From positions 15,562,001 to 15,626,000 of the forward strand of contig OU452204.1 of assembly GCA_911728435.2 (NCBI GenBank): a stretch of DNA of 64,000 nt. The letters are read 5' to 3'. A model generated the notes under the pieces. It was not told where the DNA came from and ran no database searches. It saw nothing but the letters and a program-made list of their open reading frames with translations. Both the position numbers and the translations under genes were made by a program. This DNA is from Apoderus coryli. Its lineage: Eukaryota > Arthropoda > Insecta > Coleoptera > Attelabidae. Shown here piece after piece: positions 48,101-60,100 of this stretch (within the stretch, counting starts at the first letter, position 1; each line of letters begins with the position of its first letter).

Positions 48101-51100
48101 TTACTCTAAAAAGTGATACGAAACACCATTGTACCCCATGCGGATTCGCTCCAAATTTTTATTAATCCAATCATCGGCTTTCTGGTTCAATTCCTCGGAG
48201 AAATACTTTTTCCATCCACCGATTTCACCCTTTCGGACATGTTCAAAGTTGTCATTGAAAAAGTTTGTTTTATTAGCTACCTTTTTGTAGTTTTCAATAT
48301 CAAAATACTGTGTCATCCTGTCTAGTTGATCCTCTGTGAGGTTTTTGTTGAGGAACTTTGCAATTTTGCTGATGCTACCTCTGAGGTCCTACGAAAAATA
48401 GTGTGATATAAAAATTCAAACATTTTATAAAAATAATCGTTCTCTTATTTTATCTCAACGTGATCTTCGTGAAGATTTCACTCTTCTGTCCTATCGTTGA
48501 AAAATTCCAAACACACAATACCAGAACCCCAATAACGCAACTAAACGCACGAATGACAACTTAAGAGTATTTTGAGAAAAGAATTAGATTTAGATCCGTA
48601 GGGAGTTGTGTTAACTCAAGAACAGAAGGCCCTTGACCATCACAAGCATCGTGTGTTTAGCTGATTGGATTCAAGAGCAACTTGAATTTGATCCTGAGTT
48701 TTTCCAAGAAACTTATCTATTCAGATGAAGCTCAATGGTTTCTTGTGGCTCAAATTGATTGAAATTAATTTGCATTTATGTATGTTTTCCCAAGAACATG
48801 GTGCATAGTACCAGTTAAGTTTGAAGAGACTGTAATCGCCAAAAATTTATCTGGGCTATTTAAAGTCTGTGATTTATGAAAACAAATCTCGAACTAGAGA
48901 GACTTGACACTTGACCAAGGAACACTGCATTAATGATCTTGCACCTGGAGAATATTTCTTCAAATTGTGTTCATGGAATTCGCTTCTTCCAATGAACTGA
49001 GGTGGCCATAATTATTGTGATGAGTTGTAATATATAATTCAGTAGCATATACAGAGTGGTACATTAGTGTGTGGGCGGAAGATCTCAGGATCTATAAGCG
49101 ATAGACAAAAAAATCCTTTACATAACTCTTAGGCACTGAAGAGTTGTACAACCCTAGAATTTTTTCAATTATACAGGGTAGTTTACAAACGCGCAGCAAA
49201 CCAAACTTGCTTTTTCTTAATGGGCAAATTTGAGGTTAGGACGTAAACTGGCTGTCAAATGATGAAATGAACTACGGCTTCTGCTTTTCTAAACTTTGTC
49301 TTCTGAATCTGAGTTGTTTGTGATGCATCGGTAAGCCAACACTAATGAATGCGTCGTAAGTTCCTCTCGTGCAGTGTATCTATAGGCTAGGAAACAGAAA
49401 TCTATAAGATGATCATTTATTGGTTTATTGCAGAAGTGAAAACAACAGGAGGATGATAATTGATTGATTTAAAATGGATGTCAGTCGGATTGCTGATTCT
49501 ATAGATTCTTATTAAAATGATAACCTCAACTTTAGACACCTTTTATTTTGAAGTTTTGTTCTAGACTTTAAGCAAATGACTCGTATATAAACGTCTAAAC
49601 AGATTTATATACACTCTTAAGAGATTAGAGCGGATTTTAACTAGTATTCCTGTACTACCAAAATCATAATAAACGGTGATGCCTCCCATTTACCACATTT
49701 GGTTGCACTTGAAATATTTAGTTGAACACAACATTCCGATTTTATGCTACAATAACTGACAACACTTTGTAGCACGATATGCGCTGAAATAGAGAGAATT
49801 CTGAAATGTTATTCCCTTCAGGCATTTGCTTTAAAGTCTATAGCGTAGTTTCATTTTGTACTGACGTCCTCAGGTGAAACGTATCTACAGTAAACACCAA
49901 TTAATACTAATTAAAATTGTATTTACGTCTTAAATTTATACGAACAAAATAACGTAACATACCTTGCGATGTTCCTCAAAAAATAAAATCAAAACATTTT
50001 CGTTAATCCTTTCAGCAAATCCTTGTTTCAAATGCTCGAAATACGGTGTAAAAGTAACTGTAAATAATATACAGTTATATACAAATTGTCGCCTAAGTAC
50101 CCTTTGTCAACCATGTTAATCTATCCTCAAGGCTGACAAGAAATACAGGCTGTGGTGCGAAGTTAAAATAAAATTTCACGTGACTGATTCATTTAGAATG
50201 TCCATTTTAAACCACACAATCGTCATGCAATTTTACAAATTTGAAATGGTAAGTACGAGGGTTGCCTTTTATATTTCGGGATTTGGCATCCCTGATGTTG
50301 CAATCTGGCAGCTCTATCGTAAAGTTGGACATTTTTGAGGTTATACGTACTCGTAAAATATTCATCTCGGCCCAAAAATGGAATTAAATCATGAACATTT
50401 TCGTGCGATTATTTTTTACAACTTTCGACGTGGATTAACTCAGCAACGGTGAATGGATGAACTTAATTCAATTTTTGGCGATGAAGCTCCATCAAGGACT
50501 AGTGTTTATCGATGGTATGGTGAATTCAATCGCGGTCGTAGTTCACTCCAAGACGAATTTCGTGAAGGTCGTCCAAAATCAGTTGTTGTTCCGAAAACTA
50601 TCGATGCTGTACGCGAACTGATCAAAATCGTCATGTGACCTATCAAGAGATTGAGACAACCTTGGGCATTAGTGGGACCAGCATACATTCAATATTGCAT
50701 AAACATTTGACTGTCAAAAATGTTTGTTCGCGTCCCGAAATATAAAAGGCAACCCTCATATCTCCGTTTCCTGTCCAATGATCACATGAGAACCGAAGTA
50801 ACCCGACGCAGTTGATCACGTGACTATTGCGTGCCACAGCCGTACTGTGTTGTCTGCCTAGATCTATCTTCCTCTGATGACGAAAGACAGATAAAAAAAT
50901 AGCAGATGAACAATGTAAACATTGAGCTAACTAAAGTATATTAACTAAAGAACAAAAACACTCACGTAGATCATTTTGCAATAGACTCCAAAAATCTTCA
51001 AATGATCCTGAAAAATTTTCTCTAGTAGGCGTTGATTGTAAATTATAAAATGATATCGCCGCATCTTTGACATATCTTGCGACATACACTACCTAGAAAA

Positions 51101-54100
51101 GGCACCAAAAAAGCTTATTTTTAAAATGTTACTTGTATATTTTGCATAATATAAATTGAATTTAAAAAAATTTAAATTTTCATAAAACATATTTTTACTT
51201 TCATTTTCTACGAGAGCCACGCTATATATTTTACTTGTATTTTGAAACTGATTAAGTCGTTTTTTTAGTGAAGGTACTCACGCATGTTATATGCACTATA
51301 CAGGGTGATTCATCCTGAGTGGCCTATACAAAGTTCTCGGAAAGATATGATGCTGGAACTTACGTAATATTAACAATGATATAATTGTCAATATTTGACG
51401 TTTCTGTATACGTAGCGTTGATTATGGCATTTGCCTACAAGATGGTTTCTGCAAATTGTATTATGACAATAATGTACAAAATTCAAAATATTGAAGAACT
51501 GGAATATTTTAGGTATAGAAAAGTAATATATTATCATTAAGAAGGTTCTTTTTTGTCTATCGAACGGCATAGTTGAATATATACCATTCCATCTAAAAAA
51601 ATTGACATTTCCTAGTAAACACGTGGTTCAAGTTTAAATTCAATTAAATCTTGCTCTGCAACTGCCTGACGACCTCCGACTATATGGTTTGTATACTCAG
51701 TATTCCCTCTAATGTATTCTAAAATTTTGCTTGTTTAAATAAAATAATCATAAAAATATTGATTTTTTTGTAGAAGTCGAAAAACGTCAAAATTTTCCCA
51801 AAAATAAAATGTAGGAAAAAATCTGTTAGGTTTTGGTATAGGGAACGTTTAACAAATTGAGCATTAAATTTTATAGGGAATCTGAAAAAAAAATAAAAAA
51901 TGTAATCCTTCCATATAAAATAACAAAGTAAGTGGCTACTTCCGGTATACCCGGAAATAGTACATCAATATAAAACCTTTACGATATTACCAAACTCCAA
52001 AGTTTCAGCAACATATCTTTTGTAGTTCCCGAGAACTTTGAATAGGCCACTCAGAATGATTCACCCTGTATGTAAATCCCCTAGCATTCAGTAGGAATCA
52101 GCTGCGAGATACCATAGGGCTCCTCACTGGGTACTGTGCCCTGAGAAATCACATATATAAAATGGGGTTTTAAACTAGGGTTCGCTAATTGATTCGGCAG
52201 ATATTGATACCCTACAGATCACTGCACTCTACAAGTTACTTAGTGTGCGGGGACTATTTCACAATAAGCCCATCATGAGGCTACAATGAAAGCTTGCCTC
52301 TATTATTTGATATGTGTATCGGGAACCATCGTTTCTGAAACATGGCCTCCCGGTATGATTCTCATCAACTAAGGAACAATTTTCTTCGTTATACTCGTCA
52401 TACCAGCTAAACTCACTGGATCTCGACAAAATATGATCCACAAATGCTTGTTAAACTGACTTGGGAAGAAGGTAAGTATATTTTAAATTCACCATTTAAA
52501 TATTGTAGTTTTGGACAGCTGGATTCAATGTCATCCAGCATTTTGGGGAAAAACTTTAGTGACACCAGCATCGAACTACTTTATAAAGTAGCCGGGCGTT
52601 ACAAAGGGGCAGGTTACTGCATTATGGTGAATGAGGATTGGGTGAAATATGAGTAGGTAAAAGTCACAATGAACCCTCGTACCTCACGGCCGAGGACCCG
52701 TGCAAAACCACTCGATTTAAACGTAGATAGGGTAGTTTTTAATAATATATAGCGTGTCCCCCGTAATTTTCAACTAGATAGTACTATCAAAATAAATTAC
52801 TTTCGCGCCACTCGTCAGCAAATCTGTGGGTAGCAATTCAAAAGGTAAATGTGTTTTTATGGTTCGTCTATCTTTCTGATTATCCAATGTTTCTAAAAGG
52901 AAATTAAACGTAGCTTTTGATTCTTCGCTTTTTATCTGTGTCTTGTCAGCATCAAATAAGGTATTTAATCTGAAAATATTTAAATATATTTTAGCTATAA
53001 AACATATAATTATACAAGGGTCGCCTTTTATATTTTTACAATCACTAGATTGTAGTTTTGACATGATGTGTCATCAATATGTTCATACATTTTGACATTA
53101 TTTGTTAATGCTTAGAAATTGATTCAGTAAATTGTTCTCAGTAAGGGTTTTAAAACAGTAAGTTTGTGAAAAATTTAGATCACTTGTGATGGTCTTCATT
53201 GCATGATCTATTAAATTTTGTTTAAAGAAAGGCTATATCGGTTAACGTTTGATAATGAACCACCATTAGAGAAGACAGTGTAAAATAGATTTGCAAGGTT
53301 TCAGTGAGATGATTCAACCAAAAAAGTTGTGCTTCCAAACAAACATCGATGCTCTTCCCAAAATAATAGAAGAAGAGCGACATGTGAACTACAATAAGAT
53401 AGAGCAATAATTGAGCCGGTTGAACTTAAATGCACTTTCTGCGACGCTTGACCAACAAGTTTGTTAATTTGGAAATTTCGAATCGATTGCCCTGAATTTC
53501 ACCCATAGGGCATCTATCAATATCATACAATAATACCTTTTTTACGTCAAAAAAATAATGTGCACAAAAAGTTATGATCCCCAAGTACCCTCCAAATTAT
53601 CCACCACTAAAATTTATTTTTGGAATAATCGTTTTAAGCTTGTTTAAGACTATGTGGCTACAACATCCTCCTAAATAAATCAATAGAGGCATTTCAGGCT
53701 TCAGATTGTCGATATCAGATTGCTCAATAAAAATATCTTCTAAAATTAATTAAAACTGAGATCATTTATTTTATACCATCTTTCCTTTACCATAGATTAT
53801 ATATTTGCCTAAACTAAATGTTTTCAACTAAATAATTTGTTTATGTTTCAAAATTTCAAGTTTAGTTTTCTCAATACCTTGTTGAAAACGAATTTGATCT
53901 AATTATGTTAGTTTTTCTTGTCTACTTTTTCTATGTACATCTGCGAGAAAATGTTGTTCACAGACTACACAAGAAACACTATAGGTACAAATTGTCTGTG
54001 GTGAATTTTCGAATAGAAAAACACACACAATTAACACACCTTTCGCGTGATTTCTTTTACAATTTACAACGCACCAACGATTCGGCATTTCAAAACACAA

Positions 54101-57100
54101 AATAGTATAATTATATTCACTTTACTAAGGAGGTAGTATAATATATTAAGTCAACCATTAAATTTCCATAATAAAAAATCAACACAATAACAACAATGAC
54201 AGACTGATCCACTCGATTAAAATCAAGGTTCCAAGTTCCGATACTGATATTTTATGTACCTGGATAATCCTATAACTAATATTTCAATTAAAATCTAACT
54301 TGAAATTCACACTCAAAATGTAGAAAAGTTTTTAAATCAAACAAAAAAGTTTAAAAGCAGATTCAAAATACCCTTAATAACGTTTAAAGGAAATTATTTA
54401 CTAATTCACGTTTTCTGAAAGTTTATCATGCAAAGATGTACTTGGTTTGTGTTTTGACTTTTGTCTTTTTATTTGTTCAAAAATTGCAAGGAATCATGTA
54501 TTTTAATAAATGAATTACATCTGACCAAAACTACTATCTATAATAATACTTACTCAAATAATTTTGATCTCTCGTTGAACGCTGAATCATTTGCACTTTC
54601 AAAATTTAAATCATGTGTTAGAAACCAGCAAATATCAGCTGTAACCGATGTCCCTTAAAAATTAGAAAAGTGTTAGCTGGTTTAACAGTTTAAAAATTTC
54701 TTGTTTGGTTTTAAATTAGGATTGTTTAACACATGATTTTTTTTGGAAAACGCCTAATTTTTCTTAATATCTTCGGAATTCGGTACATCAATAACGTAAA
54801 AATATCTACATGGGGATCGCCAGAAATATGTCCAATATGGACATACAGTTTTTAGCGTAAATATGAATATTTTGCATATTAATATAATATCTTAATTAAA
54901 AAGGACGATTGTAATATTAAATTAGGCATCCCATGTCCAAGGTCTCTTTTTCTGGCTTATTGCATATACATCAAATATACAGGGTGTCCCGGAATATATG
55001 CGAAATTTTTCGGATACAAATAGAACATTATAAAATAAGATGACAAGTTCCGGTTTTCATAAATTTACTTTTAAACTTCTTTGTTGTAAGACAACAAAAA
55101 TTTGATAGGATGGTCACTCGTGAGGAACTAAAATAATGTCCTTAAATCTAAATTAACTTTTTTAATTTACCAGGGACGGACTAGGTTCTACATTTTTACA
55201 ATACTAAATTATGAGATGCACCGTTATCGTGAAAAATAAAAAATGAAATGGGGCTACGCTGTTTAATGAAATTGTGAAAAAAAGTGAATAAATACGGTTT
55301 TTTAGCTCTCCATATCTTATATGTAATATATATAGTTTCATGAAATTTTTTTTTTTTTTATTTCACCGGAAATACTTGTTTTTGGTCATTTTATATACAT
55401 ACATAAGTAGTTTTAAAAAAATGTCTGTCTGTCTCCACGTAAACGCAAAAACCACTTAACAGATTTTAACCAAATTTGGTACAAAAATACTATTGGACAT
55501 GGCAAGGAGCTGATTAGATTTTGGGAAACATTGAGTGTAGGCAAGAAGTTTAAAAGAGAGTTCAAAAATTAAAAAAAATCATAGTTCTTAAACTTATCCG
55601 AAATACTGCATACTTTTTTACGCATTTAATTGAATATGACCTAAAATATTGAACATAAAATATTAGACCACATGGGCGTTCGAAAATAGTATAAAATGGG
55701 GTAAAAAAGATTGAAAAAATCGTATTTCTTAAACATAGCAGAGATATTAACTACTTATTTATAGCTTTGATAGAATATAACCTATAAAATGTGTCATAAA
55801 TGACTTACTTTCATAGGCGTTCATAAATAGTGGAAAAGGGGTCAAAACATAAAAAATATATATTTCCTAAACTTATTTGAAATATGGAATAATTTTTCAT
55901 AGCTGTGATACAATATAAGCTAAAAAATATTCCATAAAAAAATTGGTTCACACAGGCGTTAGAAAATAGTCTAAAAAAGGGTCAAGAACGAAAAAAAAAA
56001 AAATGTTTCCCAAATGTACCAGAAAAATTGGCTAAATATATATAGCTTTGATATAAGATAACCTACAAAATGCAGCATAATTTTTTTATTTACATAGGCG
56101 TTCGTAAATAGTAGAAAAGGGGGTAAACTAAAAAAATATTTAAAATGTAAAAATTCTTATATTTAACTAGTTGAATTGGTGTTAAAAATGCACTACAAAA
56201 GTTAATGTACCATAGACACCCGTGAAAATTCTATAAAAGGGTCAGAAAAAATTTGTATCCGTGATAGCTCAAAATCCACTTAACGGATTTTAACCACATT
56301 TGGTACGAAAATACTACAGGATATTTATAGGTGGTGATTAACATTGAGCGTAGGCAATGGGTTTAAAAGAGGGTTCAAAAATTAAAAAAATCATAGTTCT
56401 TAAACTTATCCGAAATATTGAATAATTTTTTGTGCGTTTAATTAAATATAACCTAAAATGTTTAACATAAACAATTAGACCACATTGACATTCGAAAAAA
56501 GTGTAAAATGGGGTAAAAAGGTTAGAAAAAAACGTATTTCTTAAATAAACACAGCAGAAATATTGACTAGTTATTTATAGCTTTGATAGAATATAAGCTA
56601 TAAAATGTGTTATAAATAACTTGTTTTCATAGGCGTTCGTAAATAGTGTAAAAGGGGTGAAAATAAAAAAATATGTACTTCCTACACTTATTGGAAATAC
56701 GGAATAATTTTTCATAGTTGTGATATAATATAACCTAAAAAATGTTACATAAATGAACTGGTTCACACAGGCGTTCGAAAATAGTCTAAAAAAGGGTCAA
56801 AAACGAAAAATTGTCTAATTATATATAGCTTTGATATAAGATACCTTACAACATGCAGCATAACAATTTTGTTTACATAGGCGGTCGGAAATAGTAGAAA
56901 AGGAGGCAAAATAAATTTTATAATAAAACTAAAAAAAATCAACTATTTTGCGTACACGAACTTGGCCTAGAAGATCTGAAATATAAATTATGTACGTATA
57001 AATAGTGCCTCTAAAGAGAAGAAAAAGGAACAAAACCCAATAGCTGATGTCTAAAACAAAAAAATAATATATTTAATTTTAGATAAATGACAAAAAGGTC

Positions 57101-60100
57101 ATAATATGGAAAGCTACTCGTGCCTCGAGGGCAACAGTTTATTTAGAATTGTTATAAAAATTAATGTTTCAAAAAATAGTGATCAACACTAATTGATGAA
57201 CTTTTAAAGTTCAAATGTTTAGCACAAGAAGGAGAAGAAGAACATTAACAAAATATCTTTTTTTTTTAAATGGGGGGCAAATGTCCTCCCTTGGCGGCGC
57301 CTATCTCTATCTAGAATAGACCAATTACAAAACATTTGCAGCTAGTCTGAAGTGGATAAAGTCATGACAGTTATTTTTGGTATTTCGTAAATCAATTATT
57401 TCCACATTAGTGGAGAATCCACTCGTATATAAATCGGAGATAAAAGAAATTAAAATAGTTTGTCTCCAATTTACAGTTGTAATCCAAATAAAATATATCA
57501 ATGTTGTCTTTGATTTATAAAAGACGGTGATGTAAATAATTAAAATACTTTAGATACAGTGATTTAATTGAACTTGAACTTGATCCTCAGAGTGTGTTCT
57601 ATGATGCCAATTTAATTAAACTGTTCGAATAGTTATAGTTTGCAGCTTCATATTATTAAGTTCATTTAGCGATGGAATGTTTTGAGAATACACCAACGTG
57701 TATGAAGTTGAGGGTATAATAATGCTATCAACACCGCATGTCGAAACCAGATAAAATAGGCGTTATGTATCACTAAAAAAATTATACATGCTTCGTTATA
57801 GTACAAGGTGTGTTGAATAATATTTATTATTTAATTAATTTATTCTCTTACACTAATTCCAAGTTTTTCATATACCGGTTGGTCCATTTATCTTGAGACA
57901 GCCTTATATTTTAAAAACGGCACATTTTTCGGAAAAAAAGTTCAAATAAAAGTTGTTTGCTGTTGTAGGTGTAAAACAATGGTGGCACCCATTAGAGAGT
58001 TTGTCAACCGTTTCAAGGTTATCTCAAGGTCATCTCGTTTTTTCTTAATGGAAACCTATATTTTTCATTACCGAATCGGATTCTACATAAAAAAACAAAT
58101 AATATTGTTAATAAATTTTTTTGATTCCGATAATAATTTGGGTTAATTTCTCTGTTTTTTGTTCTTGGAACTGAGGTTCAACAATTTAAAAATCATCAAC
58201 TGGTTATTTGATATTAGATAATTATCTAAATGCCATTATCTATTTTTTTTTTTGTTTCAACGTTTCGACAAGACCACCTGTCTTCATCAGCAATTTAGGA
58301 AAATACGTTCTCAATATCAATAAAACATTTTCTGAGATAGAAAGATGTTCCATATTTTGTTAAAAATAGCAAAATTGATAATAGACTAACGAACGTACAT
58401 ACGTCATTTGGAAGTAAAAGTTAATAATTCCTCATACCAGATATTTAATTTTTCTTTATTCTTGAACCTTCTTATTTATATTTAAAAATTTTTTTAAATT
58501 TCTTGGGGTTTTAGATTCTCAAAAAACAAACATTCTAATTACGCATGTTTATTATGCTGTCAAAATAAGCTATCTTTTTCACATACGACGTTTCGGTGCC
58601 ATTATTTTCACCTTCATCAGGCTTTCAACTAGAAAATATTTATTTTTCATGTGCGGTCAGAAATTTTACACAAAACAAAAACGAACAATACGACTATGTT
58701 TATATAAATTAGTCGTATTGTTCGTTTTTGTTTTGTGTAAAATTTCTGACCGCACATGAAAAATAAATATTTTCTAGTTGTGAAAAAGATAGCTTATTTT
58801 GACAGCATAATAAACATGCGTAATTAGAATGTTTGTTCTTTGGGAACCTAAAACCTCGAGAAATTAAAAAAAATTCTCAAATATTTAATGTTTATTTTTT
58901 TATACTCGACGAGCTACTATCAGTATGGTGAGAATAATGAAATCGCAGTATTGGCGGCTATTGCTGTGAATCCGCATGTTCTTGTCGAAGAATTTCTCGA
59001 GATTCTGGAATTTCTAAATCACGCATTCTTAGGATATTACAGCGGAATAAATTTCACCCGTAGCACATTGCTTTGCATCAAGAACATGGTGATGATTTTG
59101 AGAATCGAGTCAGATTTTGTCAGTAGGCACGAGAACAAATTCGATTAAACAGAAGCTTTTTCTTTAGTTTTCGGACTAATCTGGTTTTACAAACCATGGA
59201 CAGGTGAATCGCCACAACCTGCATTATTGGGTGTCGAAAATCCACGGTGGTTAAGATAAGTGGAACAACAGCGCCCTTGGACGGAATGTATGGCGTGGAA
59301 TTCTTGGAGATAGGTTGTTTGCTCCATATTTTATTGAAGGAACATTGGATGGACAAAAATATGAGCAGTTTCTAGAGCAGCATTTACCCCTTCTACTTGA
59401 AGATATACCACTCCAAGAACGGGCAAATATGTGTTTCAACATGATGGCTGTCCTGCACATTATGCCAGAATTTCCCGTAAAGCGTTAGATCATGAATACC
59501 CTGATCGATGGATTGGAAGAGGTGACCCCGTTGTGTAGCCTGCTAGGTCACCTGATTTAACGCCCCTCGATTTCTTTTTATGCGGAAGTATTAAAGAAGT
59601 AGTCTATCAGAATGCCCCAACTACACCGGAAAATATGATGGAACGCATTAGAAATGCTTGCAGAAGTGTGACCAGAGAGAATATTATTGAGAGTCAGGAA
59701 TCCTTCATAAAGCGAATCGATAAGTGCATTGAAGTTGGAGCGTGTGTAATAGCAAATAAATGCTGTAAAAAATGTTATTCTTTCAATTGGAATAAAAAAA
59801 TGTTGTTAACAAAGGTTATTTATTTTTTTCTGTAGAATACGATTCTGTAATAAAAAATCTATGTTTCTATTTAAAAAACCAAAGTGGACCTTGTGATAAC
59901 CTTGAAACGGTTGTACAATTCGCAAATGGAGACCACCGCTGCATTTGCCCCATAATAGCAAACAACTTTTATTTGAACTTTTTTTCCGAAAAATGTGCCG
60001 TTTTTAGGATATAAGGCTGTCTCAAGATAAATGGACCACCCGGTATAGATAAGCCTCGACGATCCTTTACAGACACAGACACAAAAACACACAGACTTCC

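Larger units (their letters stand above)
57875..60043 (+). mobile_element. 2.17-kb Tc1-like transposon with ~150-bp TIRs
   Basis: The ends read CCGGTTGGTCCATTTATCTT and, as complement on the right, CCGGGTGGTCCATTTATCTT. They match over about 150 bp and TA flanks both sides. Inside, plus-strand frames encode a transposase: YQYGENNEIAVLAAIAVNPH at 58915-58974, FQHDGCPAHYARISRKAL (second acidic residue) at about 59440, [19 protein letters not shown] (third) at about 59545, and MMERIRNACRSVTRENIIES (59635-59694). Several shifts and stops make it inactive. Hairpin repeats at 58259 and 58495-58870 interrupt its 5' part. Confidence 0.88.

Noticed and set aside
53580..53760. Candidate for the missing sulfotransferase exon
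   Set aside because: The open segment lacks GTTWxQE and any FPFxE-like ending, and no splice pair with the needed phase was found.
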